DNA of 64,000 nt, taken from contig OY540810.1 in NCBI GenBank assembly GCA_961205875.1, positions 14,260,001 to 14,324,000 on the forward strand. Reading direction: 5' to 3'. Shown one piece after another: positions 1 through 14,200 of the stretch; within the stretch, counting starts at the first letter, position 1; each line of letters begins with the position of its first letter. Both the position numbers and the translations under genes were made by a program. Source of the stretch: Sialis fuliginosa. Lineage: Eukaryota; Arthropoda; Insecta; Megaloptera; Sialidae. The notes under the pieces are model-generated. The model was not told the origin of the DNA and made no database searches. It saw nothing but the letters and a program-made list of their open reading frames with translations.

Positions 1-1045
1 AATATAAATGACAAATTACACAAATGCAAAACAATATTTTGTATTATCTACAAAGAAAATCAATACTTACGTTATTTTAGATAGTAATTATTTATAGGTA
101 CCTATAATGAAAAAATCGAAATTCGTTTTTTAATTAAATCAATTGAGAAAACAAACTTATTCCTCACAATAAGTAACACTAGTTGAAAGTGAACATATCA
201 AGTGATAATATAAACTATAAGATTTCATTACTATGTTTTATAAATGTCTTTTGACTTTAGTAAAATAATGACATTACTTTTTAATTTTTCAAAGGGTATC
301 TACATATAAATGTATATGTTCATAAACAAATCGGGTGAAAATAATTTCTTCTTCGTACTAACCAAAGGATGGGAGGAATATGTGTATATGTGATCTTTTC
401 TGAAATTAAAATCTAACCAAAACCACGCGCACTCAAAAAAAATTTAATTGAATTACCACAATTTTATAATAATAAATTTAAAAAAATACTTATATAAATT
501 TGCGCCCCGACATCAAAAAATGTATCGTAATTTTGATTATGTAGTTAACTTTTAATATTTTATAAATAAATCCTTACATTCCTTACATGTTAAGTACTCA
601 TTTTCATTAAGATCGAAAAATAAATATTATTTAAAAATTAATTAATGAAAGAATATATAAATTGATCTTATTGTAAATAATTATTTACTTAAAAACTATT
701 GCATTTAGTAGATGATATTAATTTTCTTTAAATATTATTTCATACTTTTTTGTGCTTTATTTTTGAAGTCGGTTCAACTTTTTTTTTAAAGTTAATTTTA
801 TATATATTTTGTGTCGTAGTACTAATTATTTTGTAATCATTAACAAGTGTTCATTACTGGTTTTACTTTATTCATTACTGGAGAAAAAACATAAACAAAA
901 TAAAATGTTATAATTCAAAAAACAAACTATATTTGCAGACTTTGGTAATTAAATTGATTAAACAAAGAGTTACTTGTTTTATTAGTAGCATGAGTTCATG
1001 AGAATTACAAATAATTCGGGCAAGACATACACGAGTGTATGCCAT

Positions 1046-2123
1046 AAGGGTTCCGAAGTACGTACTACGTGAAATGTTTGGAACCACTTACAGGTGCATT
1101 TTTAAGTGAAAGTTAAAATATATAGTGTCAAGTTCTACTAATTGAGATCTATATTTTGACATACCACATGCCTAGATATCAAAAAACAAAAAAATTTATG
1201 ACGCCCCTCCCTATTATTCCAAAATTTAAAATGATATTGTTGACTTTAGTATTTGTCGCTGGTAGTCCCACCTAAGCCTCGTTACCAAATTTTTTTCAGA
1301 TTTTTTGAGCCAGTAGTTACAGAGATAGAGGGGGGGGGGGTACAAAATAAAACACTGCTTTTAGCCCCCTACAGGTGCCATTTTTGAGTTAAAAAAAAAA
1401 TAAAAATATGGCCATGTTCTATGAATTGAGATGTTCATTTTGACATATCACATGCCTAGATATGAAAATAAAAATTTTAAATTCTCTTACACCCCTCCCT
1501 ATTATTCCAAAATTTAAAATTATATTATTGACTTTAGTATTTGTCGTTGGTAGTCTCACCAAAACCTCGTTACCAAATTTTTTTTCAGATTTTTTGAGCC
1601 GGTAGTTACAGAGTTAGAGGGGGGGGGGACAGAATAAAATACTGCTTTTAGCCCCCTACAGGCGCCATTTTTGAGTTAGAAAAAAAAAAAATAGGGGCAT
1701 ATTCTACTAATTGAGACGTAAATTTTGACGTGCCACACGTCTTGGTATACAATTTTTTTGTTTTTTTGGATTTGCTTTAAAGCCCCCTACAGGCACCATT
1801 TTTGATTTAGAAAAAAAATAAAAAAAGGGTCAAATTCCGCTTGTTTGCTTATACATTTTAACGTGCCACATGCCTTGGTATAAAAAAAATATTTTTTTAC
1901 CTAGCTTTAGATCCTTATTGCCCCCCCCCCCCCTCCGAAAAATTATTTATTCAATAAATTTGTACATATTTTACTAGAGGGTGTCATTTTACATGTTCAG
2001 TAAAAATTTCAAGTTTCTAGTTTATATAGTTTACCAGCTATTTAGCTTTGAGTGAAAAGGACGGACGGACGGACATATGGACGGACGACAAAGCGATATT
2101 AATAGGGTTTCTTCGGAACCCTA
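1046..2123. repeat. Dispersed repeat with internal tandem units and GGAC-rich tail
   Basis: The ends are short inverted matches (AGGGTTCCGAAG near 1047; CTTCGGAACCCT near 2111). Inside, a unit starting ACAGGYGCCATTTTTGA recurs at about 1090, 1371, 1659 and 1790. The first two units are about 280-290 bp and the later ones are shortened. Each long unit carries a run of G near its end. A GGAC repeat lies at about 2061-2087. The same outer plan (GGTTCCGTAG ... GGAC repeat ... CTACGGAACCCT) is seen at 29960-30770. Confidence 0.7.
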
Positions 2124-2214
2124 AAAAGAAGCCCGTCAATCATAAAAACAGTAAACCTTGCTTTTACAGCGGCCATAACTGGTGCCAGTACCTTATATTT
2201 TTGTTGGTCGTGAC

Positions 2215-4156
2215 TAGAGGTGTACCGGAACTGGAATTTTCAATTCCAGCCGGAATTGGAATAGCCGGAATTCACAAAAAAAATCCGGCCGGAACCGGAT
2301 TTTTTTTAAAAACGTTCTATTTTAATTAATAATAATAATTAAAACAATATATGTATGGTTTTTCACATAGATTATCTTAAATTAATATTTTATATGGTAT
2401 TTCTTAAATAGTAGAGGCGTAGATTCCTACATTAGGTAGTATATTATAAAAAATATTAATTTTTACAAATCTTGTAATTTTTACAGCTTCGCAAGATCGA
2501 TGGTTTTAAATTGTTTGCATATAATACGTTCTTCTTGATCGAATCTAATTACATTTCTAGTGTCAAATTATAAATGTGATAAATCACAAACAGCATTTAG
2601 ACATATTCACAATAGAGAAGATTGTATAAATTTTTACAGATAAAAGAATGCCTACTACTTGAAATTAAAGCACCAATACATTACTATTATAGTGCATGTA
2701 TCATAAACAATACTGCATTATCTTAATACTATAATTCAGATATTTTTTGAAGAAAACATATTAAGGCCTATAGTATTATTAAAAAATTCAGAACAAGTCT
2801 TATTTTTACACCATAACAATTGGGAATTTTAAAAAATCATTGATATACAGGCAGAGTCATATCAAGTGGAATAAACTTGAACGGTTATTAAGAAAAAAAC
2901 TTCAAATAAAAAAATTTATATAAACATGTGTCCAGAAACTCTTTGTGAGGGAGCTACAGACTCTCAAAGATTTTGTCTCAAATTAGTTTTTATTTAATAT
3001 TTTGAGAACCCATTGTGATACAGTACTTAAATTTGACATCCAGTTTAACATTATACGTGTTATCAACCAATGATTATTTAGACCAGGGATATATGGGGCC
3101 AGTCCGCCCAGTTGGCCCATTGAGTTATATCTAGTTTTTTTTGTTCTTAATTTTTATCCTAAAAAAAAAACAGTTTTTCTCCATGTGACCGTCCGCCGCC
3201 CCTTCTGAATTGGAACCCAGAGCAGTCGCCCAGCCTCCCTCCCTAAGCTCAACATTGCTGTTATACATTAACAAACTAAGCAACGAATTTTAATAAATAT
3301 AAAAATTTTAAACATCAAGTATTCTTTTTTCCAAAGCTTACTTGACTTTTTAATATTGCACTCGATTGTTGTAGTTTTGGCTGACGCCTCGACTAACAAA
3401 AATATTTTAATTTTCCATGGCAATTGTGATTTTTATTCAATAAGAATAAAATGCGTTGTATCTTTGTTATGAGTTGTGTTATTATCGAAAATACGAAAAC
3501 TTTTGTGATCATTTAAAAAAAATTGTTCTACGATTTCAAAATTTTCACTCGATCTTTCTTTTTATAATCGGTTTAGTATTAATACGTGTTTAATACTAAA
3601 CCGATTATAAAATTTCATAACTATTTCACAATGGGTTCTCAAAATATTATATAAATACTAATTTTAGACAAAATATTTAAGAGTCTGTAGCTCTCTCGCG
3701 AAGAATTTCCAGACACATGTTTATGAACTTTTTTTCTTGAAATATTTTTCTCGATCAACTGTTCAAACTTGTTCCACCTGATATGACCCTGTATAATTAA
3801 ACAGTTCAATGTCCGAAATATAATGTCATTTTTGTTAATATATCATTATAATTTTATTTTTTTAAGGTCAATTAATGTTATAATTACAATCATACTTTTG
3901 CTGCCCAAAATATTAAAAACGGCATTTGTGTTATGAAATGATTGTTTCCATTAACATTTTTGCTTATAAAATATTGTTATATCATAATTATTATATTTAT
4001 GTTTGATTTTTTAAACAAATACAACATATATTATTTATGAATTTCTTAGTAGAAAGCACTATTAAAATTTTAAAATTCCGGAAAATCCGGCCGGAATTTA
4101 TTAGTTCCGGTCGGAACCGGAACCGGAATAAAATCGTGAATTCCGGTACACCCCTA
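2215..4156. mobile_element. hAT-like non-autonomous element, intact, 8-bp TSD
   Basis: Termini TAGAGGTGTACCGG and CCGGTACACCCCTA, flanked by an exact 8-bp duplication GTCGTGAC at 2207-2214 and 4157-4164. The arms continue with GGCCGGAACCGG-type repeats. There is no transposase frame. It carries a second element at 2848-3791. A truncated copy occupies 18850-20770. Confidence 0.88.
2848..3791. mobile_element. TA-flanked element nested in the hAT-like element
   Basis: Inverted ends of about 170 bp beginning CAGGCAGAGTCATATCA and ending TGATATGACCCTG, flanked by TATA on both sides. Contains a perfect internal hairpin around 3562-3610 (TAATCGGTTTAGTATTAATA and its complement). A second copy is at 19488-20424 in the same relative position. 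Diverged relatives lie at about 28116-28385 and 41390-41515. Confidence 0.82.
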
Positions 4157-5106
4157 GTCGTGACTAATAATACCTTATCTATTATTATAACGAATTTTAA
4201 CATGAGGTCAAACCGGGGTAACAGTAATAACGGTCTATTATTTTTATTTTTTTATACATACATGAAATGTACTGTAGTATAATAAAGTATAGTGATCATG
4301 AAAAAAATTGAACTCGAAATTTCAACGGAATTACGCGTTTTGAGGGTCTTGAATCACGTATGACCATGATGTATGTGTGTCTGTGAACACTCTACGGCCA
4401 AAATGGTGAGACTTGCATACATATAATTTTATAATTAGGGTCTTCTTATAAAAAATGATCACTAAATCAGAAACGAATGTGTACTCTTATCAATTTGTGA
4501 TTTTTTCGAATTATTTTTGAAACGGTAGGTACGTATTAGAAAAAATGTTTAAGATACAAGTTGTAAAGAATATTGTTATCAATAATTTCTGTTATATTCA
4601 TTAAAAAAAATTGTTCAAGAAATTAATCAATTTTTAAAATTATACATATTTTTAATGGCCCATACCAGAAAAAATGTTTTCAATAAAAGTTGTATAAATT
4701 TTTTCGAAAAAATGTACCTTTTTAAAGATATACTTTTTATTTAAAATAATATTTACTCTCAAACAGAAACAGCTGATTGCAAATTATATTGTTTGTTAAT
4801 TCGTATTTATCTATTCTATGTATTTAGATACATTTGAATAATAAAATCAATTATTTCTGAAATCTTAAACTATGTACCTAATATTACATCCTGTTCTTTA
4901 AGCAGGTATTTATTTATTTATAATTACTTTTTATTTTTTATTATATTCCAATTAACGTAACATCCCTAAATTTTCATGTTTCTAAGTCCATGAGTTTGGG
5001 TTGGGCGTTGATGAATCAATTACTAGGATTTTTCTCTTTATACTTGCAGTTAAATCAAACAGTGTTTCTTATATTATATTAATCATCTAATATTTTTATC
5101 CAACAG

Positions 5107-5242
5107 ATTTCACGACGACGAGCATGCCAACCTTCTAAACGCGATGTGGCTGATCGCGATCACGTTCCTGAGCGTGGGGTTCGGTGACATCGTACCCAAC
5201 ACGTACTGCGGCCGCGGTATCGCCGTCAGCACCGGCATCATG
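5107..5242 (+). CDS. SK: SK channel pore exon (pore helix and selectivity filter)
   Basis: The exon follows a polypyrimidine-rich stretch ending in CAACAG and is followed by the donor GTGAGT. It begins in phase 1 (one base, then 45 codons) and ends in phase 0. The residues read [20 protein letters not shown], then the filter segment [16 protein letters not shown], then the start of S6 ending GIM. This is the family-specific SK pore, recognised by the [11 protein letters not shown] stretch after the filter. The filter codons are GGG TTC GGT, so the signature is GFG rather than the usual GYG. Base composition is far more GC-rich than the flanking intron, as expected for a conserved exon. The preceding exon (S5 and earlier) is not in the window. 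Confidence 0.96.
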
Positions 5243-8200
5243 GTGAGTCTGTACCGGTGTGGGTCATTGTACTCCCTAACTCTCGAGGACAATCAAATGT
5301 TGTCGAAGACGTAGCAAAGTAGATAATATTGAATCGAGTAAACTTTGTTGCGTGGTGGATTTAAATGTTAGAGGTTAGATTTTGTAAGCTTTCATGCCAG
5401 TTTGTAAGTGAATCTTGACTTATAGATGTGAGTTAAAATAAGCAGGTCTTGGTTTTCTTTTGTTAGAATGTTACATACTTAATCAAAAATATGAGAAAAT
5501 GAAATTATGTGTCTAAAGTGTGAAATAAATGTTGATCAGGTATTTCGTTCATTAGATACAGCTGTTTACAAAATCCGTATATTACGAAATTTTGGGTCCT
5601 TCGATGAGGGTGTTCCGTGGCCTACTTTTCTAATAAGAAATAATAAATAATTTTCTATAAAGAACCTTTTTTTAGATAATTTTCTAGTCTTCCTATCGTT
5701 GTATGACTTTCACTGTCGTAAAATCTATAAATACAGAGATATTTACTTAAAACTAATTGTTAGCACATTTTGTGGGCTGTAAAAAAGTATACGCGCAAGG
5801 GATCGATGGGGACTTTTGGTACCTTATTCGTAAAGAAAAAATAAAGGTGTATACAAAAATTCAGCTCCCTGCATATTTTTCCCCAGACACATCTATTTTT
5901 CGTTTAAATGTACTGTCTTTTCAAAATTATAAGAACTTGGAATGTATATTTTTCAGTGGATAAAAGCAGTATAGTTTAAAAGTTACTGCTTTTTTCTGTT
6001 GAAAAATAATTTTACTGCTTTTGCATTCAGGAAAAATAACTAATTTGATATATTCGGTAAGCTTAAAAAAATAATATCCTATTGAAATAACATTCTTAAT
6101 GATTAATTTTATGACTAATATGTAGAAAATCGTCTGAAAAACCTAATGGCATCAAAAGTAAAAGAATTTAACTACTTTTTTCCTAAGCACGGCAGTATAG
6201 GGTAATTAAATTTATTGATATAACCCATGTTTTTAAGTTAAGACACGTGATGTTTAGATTTTATATGGGGTTTTGATATCAATTAGAATTTGAATAATTA
6301 GGATAAAAAAAATTTGCTTACGTATTATATATATCGACAAAAACAATTGATTGTCCTCAATACACTCTTCGACAACTCTCTATTCGTTTGTTAGATTATT
6401 GACGTAGCCAGAGAATGGTTGATATAACTTTTAACGAGTATTCTTTTATTAAATTTTAATACTCTCTGATTATTCCAGTTCGTTAATTTTATTCTTTTGG
6501 AGTAGAATCAAGTGAAATAAGAATATAAAAATAAATGTTTCGTGTCGTTAATTCGAAATCTCTGCATATTAAAAAAAGTAAACAGAATAAAAATAATTTA
6601 TTTTTTTTATAGGTACCCTATCTCAAGTTTTATTCATTTCAATTTTGTATTCCTCGGAAAAATTAATTACGTACAAAATTAAGTACTTTATTTAATTATT
6701 TTCTTAATTACAAGAATTAATCTAATTTATTTTTTATATAAAAATGATTTTTTAAATTTAATTTCTCAAAAACAATCAATCGTTCACAAATAATACAATA
6801 TAATGTTATTACTCAAAAAATATTTATTTTTTACAAAAAATAATTGAAAAAAGTATACTGTGTCCCAGGATAGATGAACAAAAAAATTTCGGATTTCGGA
6901 ATAACATTTGGGGATCGACTCCTGCTTAATGTAAAACTAACGTATACCAAAAATTTGTTATTTTATTTTGTTCTACAGGGTATTTCATAAGCAAAATTAA
7001 AAAATTACTAAGAATAAAGCACCTTTGTTTTTCAAATTTAGAAAAAAAATACTAAAAAAGTTGTTTATAATGTAATTTTGGCACCTCATACCCAATTTCA
7101 GAAATAACATTAAGAAAATTGAAATGAAACAAATTAATTATTATTATTTTTTTAATATTTTTGTTTTGAGCTTGTTCATTATTGACGACAAATTAGAGAT
7201 GATGAGATTAACAAGATGAGACAATGCCACATTTGACAGATAGTCAATAACAACTAAATTATTTGTCTCTATTGTTGTTTCCATATTTTTTACTTACAAA
7301 CTATTTTTGTGGATTTTATCCTATTTTGAAAAATATAGATAGTGTGTTCTTGGTTATTTTTACAACTTTGCTTATAAAACAGCCTGTAGAGGACCGAATG
7401 GCCTAATTATTGGTATACCTTAGTTTTACATCAAGCTGGACTTGATCCCTATATGTATTTACAACTCTTGTTACATCTATCCTGGGACACACTGTACATA
7501 TTATATTATTGTTTTTAAATTATGTGAGTTTGAAGAAAGTGTCACAAATATCGTCGTCATCCAAATCTATACACTTTTCCCTTGTAAAGACTCACTGATT
7601 CTTAAACTGTTATTTATAAAGACCAAATAAATATTTGCATGTATTTTCAGTCCAGTAAGATATTTTTTTCGAAAGTTAAACAAAAATTACTGAATTAATA
7701 CAATAATAATATTTCTCATTTCTGGTATTACAACGAATTTGCTCCCAAGCAAACGCTATCTGCGGGGTATTAAATATAAATGACAGCCCAGTGACAGTTA
7801 TAATCAATAATATGGTTTTCTGTTAATAAACGTGACGCACGCACGTTAAGTATAAATTAGCATACCATAAAATCATAGCATATACAATATAGGGTCTTTT
7901 TTAAATTTTTTCGGTCCCATTGGCCTATGTTTTAGCTTTGGATCAATAGTTAACTGTCCCAAAATTGCATAGGCAAATATTATACATTTATAACCACTTG
8001 CTACTCTAAAATTCCGAGCAAATTTAATTTGACCTCTCGCAGATAGCGTTAACTCAGCTTTCGCTCTAGAGTAAATAATTTATAATACCCAACATTAAAT
8101 GAGAAGCTTAAACAAGATACAATCAAAGAGATCAATTAGCGATAAAAAAATAAGTTTTTTTTCTGTAATAACATTTCTGAACCGCAGGGGTTATTTTAAG

Positions 8201-11200
8201 AAAATGTTCAACTGCAAATACCTTTTTTGCTTTTTTGCTCTACACCTTGTATATTTCTCTCTTACAAATTATAGTATCCTTTTTTCTACTTGTAATTTTT
8301 CAACTACACGCTAAAATAACCCCTGCTGAACCGCTTACATAGTGTTACACTATAAACAAAGTTGTAATTTATAAATCTGTAAATCCAAAATAGATTACTG
8401 TCAATAATCGAGTGTATTAATTTCAAGTACTACTGACTACTGGCTACTAGTATAATTTCACAAACGAAATATATGTCTATACTTCCTTTTTTATGACAAA
8501 ATTATTCAAATAAATGGTTAACTGATGTAGTAAGCTTTAATGTTTTCTAGACAACTGCTACTAATTACAATTCAAGGCCAGCTTATAGAATTGTCATAAC
8601 CCAGTAAAAACATAGTATTATCAATAATACTTTAACCTTTGCATGCTACTTTTCGTCCATTGTAGATATTACATATTAATTGTACCTTGTACCTAAATTC
8701 ACGTAGATTTTAATGATGTAATAGTTTTATTGTACTATTTGTAGATAAAAACTAGTTATTAAAATCTAGTCGCCTTTTCATCGATATTTAAACAGATATG
8801 CATCAACCAACCGATAGCTATTTTATTTGTTGTAATTTCGTTTTTATGTTATTGGCTGTTTGAATATTGTCTATTGTTTGTGTTTTATGATACATAGTTT
8901 TGATTGGTTGATGCATTGTTTACATTCTTACGAAGAATATAATGCTCTTCTAAATATTGAATACAAATACAATGAAAACACAATTTTCACCTGTATATAT
9001 TTTGATACAAATTACATTTTTTACAAAACATATATTCACCAGTTAAACGGAAAATTCGTCAAGTGCAAGTCAAGCTTCGCGTTTCAATGCCCCTTATATT
9101 ACTGTATTTTTTTTAATTTATTATATTATGTTAATTTTATTTTATTTTACCAATGTTATTGGCTCAAAATGGACCTATATATTTTTATAACATTCTAATT
9201 TTGAATTGATAATTTTTCTGTAATCTCAACATCATTTTTTTTCAAATTTCTCTCACTATTATTTTCAGCGATATGGGTAGGCGACAAAATATTTTTTGAT
9301 TTGTTAAATTATTTTTTTTACTTTCTTATACTATGTATATGTAAAATATATTAAATATACATATGTATATATAGTATAAGTATTGTAAAGCCGAATTTAT
9401 TCGAAATCCGAATTTTATTGGAATTACATATCCATTTTGACCTTCCCTGAATCCATTCTGATTATTTTCGCCATGATGTCTTTGTGTTGGTCTGTCTGTC
9501 TGTCTGTAAACGCTGTAACTCAAATACGACAAATCACAGAAAGGTGAAATTTTATATTAAAAATTAATTTCTATCTGGGAAGAAAACCTCCTCTATTTGA
9601 AAACGATCTTTCAACGGATGTTTACTGCTGTCGATTTTTAAATTTTTCGTATTATTTTTGAAATAGTGCGAATTAGAGAAAAATTGTCAAGTTGAAAATG
9701 TTCTATTAATTTTTTTTTTTAAACAAATTTTTGAAGAAAAAATATTTCAAATTATATTTCAAATGGTTCATAACAAAGAATAAATATCTGCCATTCTTAT
9801 ACGTATTACAGAAATTGAACAGTGTTCGTGTTTATCATAGTTACCATGAGACTTTCTTATACGTAATACTGAAAGTGAGTAGTGTGGGTGTAAACAAATG
9901 AATGGAATATAAATATATAAAACTCGGCAAATTTTTATATAAAATTTTTCTAATTCGTACCGTTTTAAAAAATAATTCGAAAATTCAAAAATTGACAAGA
10001 GTAAACATACGTTTATTTACCCCCCCCCCCACCTTATATCCCAAGTTATTAGTGGTCCACTATTTACTACAATTATTCCAAATCTTAGCTTTCTAGGTCA
10101 AAAGATTTATAGTTAAAAGAATGTAACAGACAGATGAATAGACTAGCAGAGAAATTATTGGTTCCATAAGTATCCCAATTTCTAACTTTGGTACGGAACA
10201 CTAAAATGATCATATATACGTTATTAATAAAGCTCGTATTATAAAGAATATCATAAGTGAAAACAGGGGTTAGCGAAAAAAAGTCATGAAAATAGCAGAA
10301 AAGCAAAAATTGAGATTTAGGGGCGCCAGATTTGAAGTGACAACAAAAAGAAATGTCTTCAATTTTTAATTTTTGTAGAGTTCTACTTTTACTTTCTTCT
10401 TCTATTTCTTGTAATTGTTATGTACAATTTCAGCCATTTATCTTCATTTTATTTGAAAGTTTTCACTTGTTACAATAAGACAAGAACACAACGAGAGGAA
10501 AAGATAATTTACTTTCTAACTTTGTCTTTAAACTGAAGGATTGGTATTCTTTATAATAACAAATCATAGTATAGTTAGTTAAATTCTATACCGTTCTAAA
10601 TGTTACAAAAATGTGTACTTTTTCTATAAGGGAGCGTCCGTCAATCATCTGGTTACTATATTTAAATGTTTTTCATGATTAAAATTTTTTACGCGCCTAA
10701 TTTTCTTTGGCAAATAAATGAAACGTTTAACTATGTATTTTGTTTTATGATAATAACTTCACTCGTTACGGTGTAGAATTTATCTACGTTCCAAATCGAC
10801 ACATAATTACGTGTAAAAAGCAAAAAAATGTTAGCTACTTCAGTTTTTTATTTCTTTGACTTCATTCTTGCTTGAATTCTTTATTGAAGACATGAGAAAA
10901 ATGTTAAAAATTAATTTTATTCATATTATTTTTTGAAGAAACAAAACTTCATGCAGTTTAAATATAATGCAAGATACACAAACATTTTTATGACCTAGCA
11001 CACGATGTTTTTTATACAAGCAAACGACACGCGTCTAACGAAACTAAAACGCGATTAATATATAATTCGCAGCTTGTATAGTGTATACCTTTGCACACGT
11101 TCACAAATTCAGCCCCACGTTTTTATCGATACAGAAACGCCGATATAAACGCGCAGAAACGTCGAAACAAACGCGCTGAGCAACTGCGTTTTTGGACAGA

Positions 11201-14200
11201 AACTCGTCAATAGTACAAAGTAGTACAATGGCGTCAGTCGAGTCAACACTTATTGCGTGTGCTTTGTTACTTATTTTAAAAAGGAAACGTAAACAAACGT
11301 AAAAATCCTCCACCCTTTCCCTAGCACTGTTTGTATCGATGCAAATACGCTATAAAAAAAACCGCAACACAAACGTGCGTTTGTACCGATGCTAGCGCAC
11401 GTTTTTATATGCGATACAAACGCAAACAATCGGCTATGTGGAACTTTACAGCGCCTTCATGAAACGCGCTTCCTCTGCTGTATAAAAAAAAACATCGTGT
11501 GTTTAGGCCCTTAGGTATTTGATAAAAAGAAATAACACTTTACATGAAGAAATATTAGGTTTTTTTTATAATCATCATCAAAAATTTAACTTCCCCCAAA
11601 AGAACAACACTCAATTCATTTTTTTCTATACCTATTCATGTGATGTCTCTATATTTATTTTAATTAAAACTGGCTGAAAAATATTAAATAAAAATCTCAC
11701 TGTCACAATTAACCTTTACATACACACACTCGCACAGATACCTGTACAAAATTATTAACACACAGCTTCACCATTTATGTGTGTGTATGTGTTATGTATG
11801 AAACATGTGTATGGATTATGTATGAAACATTTCTGCGTGAAACGTTCCCGACAGTGCAATAAATACGAGCACAACCCCAGTGTGTGTTGTAACTGGAATA
11901 TTGGAAAACAATACTCGCGCAAGACCGAAGAGCATTATATTCGTCTCGTAGTTAACCTTGAATATTTAACGTAGTTTTCACAACCACCATTATAGAATTT
12001 GATTTATGTGTTACGTCATTAGTATGTATGTGTTGAATACACTCGACAAATGATTCCTCGCGCTTTTTTATACGGATTTTAATTGATTTTTGTTTTATAG
12101 ATATTGATTACAATTTTGGATAAAGCTTTGTAGGTGATTGATGTTACAACCAGTCGTGCAATTAAAAAATAAAAGTTTAAATGTAGAACAATAATGTGAC
12201 TTTCTTTTCGTTTATAAAAAAAATTATATAATTTTTCGGCGAAACACGTACACTTAGATTTTTTTCTTTTGTATGTTGGTAAATACTATGCAGTGTGTGT
12301 GCGTATATAATTTATGTCAGTGATTGAACGGTACTCAAACATTGTAATATATACGACCGCCAATACAATAGAGTTGATGTAATGCCGTGTTTAGACCAAA
12401 GAAAACAAAACGCATCGTCTTTTGTGAAAACACATCGCATTTAAAAATGCATAAGGTTTATTGCACTTTCGTCAAAAAGACATGATGTTACTGTTTTGTT
12501 TTTTCGGTCTAAACACGGCATAATATACACGTTAACTTTCCTTGGTTAGTGCAATCTATTGGGGCGAAAGAGAGTTAATTTAGTATAAAAACGGAAATTC
12601 AATCTCCGCCGCAACGAACTATGTATAAATAATTCTCTCAAATAAAATAAACGTAAAAAATCCTACAGTTCGTTTTGCCACAACAGATTGTCCTAACCAA
12701 AGACAATATTATGTATTATTAAAGCATCAACTCTATTCTGTACTGGCAGTCGCATATATTCCACTGTTTGAATACCGTTCAATCACTGAGATAAATCATA
12801 TACGCACACAACACCCAAATAACGTAATACCAATAAACAAAAATATTAAATCTGTGTGTACGTGTTAATAAACTAAAGTTTCGCATTTTTTTTAGAGGAT
12901 AAAATATAAAGGTGTAGAATTTATTTACAGATACATCAATATCATTTCAAATATATGTAAATATTTGCTCACCTGTTAATATTATGGCAAATTCGTAAAT
13001 ACATTTTGACTTATTAATTTTAAGATTGATCCTTTACAATAACTTTTAAATTTCGTCTTCGGTCTTCAAGTTTGGTCATAAACACCAAAAGAAGATCTAC
13101 AAATTATTTTTTATTATTATTATTAATATTATTTTTATTTGAAATGTTTTACAATTTCATTGTCTTCATGTTTGATATAATAGATTAAATTAAAAAATTA
13201 CTTTTAGAGTTTGCTGTAGTTTAAAAAAACAGCAATTGCTTATTATCAAAAACAATTTTTTCAAATTATTAAATGTTGGATTCCAAGACATTACATTTCT
13301 GAATTTTGATAATAATTTGTAAGAAGTTCTTTTTGAGTTTATGATCAAACTAGAGAACAAAATTTTTAACTAGTGACTTTGGATCAAAACAAGAAAAAAT
13401 GTTTACTATGAGTTTAATATTAATATTGTAGCAAATAATTACATGTATCTGGAATAATATTGATTTCCCTAGTTAAATTCAATAGCCTATAAATGTACTT
13501 TTATATAAATTACAATATTTAAAATTCTGTTACTATCAGAGTAAAATTCTATTACATTTATAAAATATATTCAATAATATCAAATAAAATAAAATTTATA
13601 TTTTAAATTAATTACCCAAAATATCCCAGACAACAAAGATTTTTCAGAATGGTACCATTAAGATATTGTGTCTGTGATATTCCTATTAAAACGACTAATA
13701 CAATTTAGCAATCTAATTAACGTCAGTGTTGTTCTAACTGGTAATTAATAATTATTATTATTAAAGGAATCATTTGAATCAAGTGTAACCTGCACAAAAT
13801 CACCACATATAGAAAACATGTATCAAACAGTTCAATAAGATTGAACTTTTTGTGCATTGGGAGCTTGTTTTCTTATACGAGACAAACTATAATTTAAATA
13901 ACTAATTTATCGTCCAATTCTAATGAAGTTCTGTTCACACCGCTTTGTCAGATAGTCTTTCAATATTGTTAAGCTAAAATTGTTTTTATATAAAATATAT
14001 TGCAAAGATTTAATTCATTGAAATGCAGTAGAAACTCGCTAACTCGAACCGCTTTTATTTTATTCTGTGTATATATAATCAGTGGTGTAACTACATATGT
14101 ATACTTACTTTATTTCCCCCAAATCCCCTCTAAAATATTTTTTAACTTGTATTATTGATAATTTTCCCCCTTCACACTAGTTACACTACTGAATATTTCT

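Larger units (their letters stand above)
1..5106 (+). other. SK intron upstream of the pore exon (partial)
   Basis: Non-coding. Bases 1-1040 show nothing but AT-rich sequence. 1046-2123 and 2215-4156 hold the repeats listed separately. 4165-5106 is AT-rich with a pyrimidine-rich run into the CAACAG acceptor. Short open frames here (for example 2048-2329 and 4037-4282) lie inside repeats and are not genes. Confidence 0.8.

Noticed and set aside
2048..4282. Open frames at the edges of the hAT-like element
   Set aside because: They run through terminal inverted repeats and GGAC runs; no coding signature.
5110..5292. 60-codon reverse frame
   Set aside because: Shadow of the pore exon.
8860..9198. 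112-codon open frame
   Set aside because: Composition is F, Y, I, C and N as expected from random AT-rich DNA; no domain, no splice context, no family resemblance.
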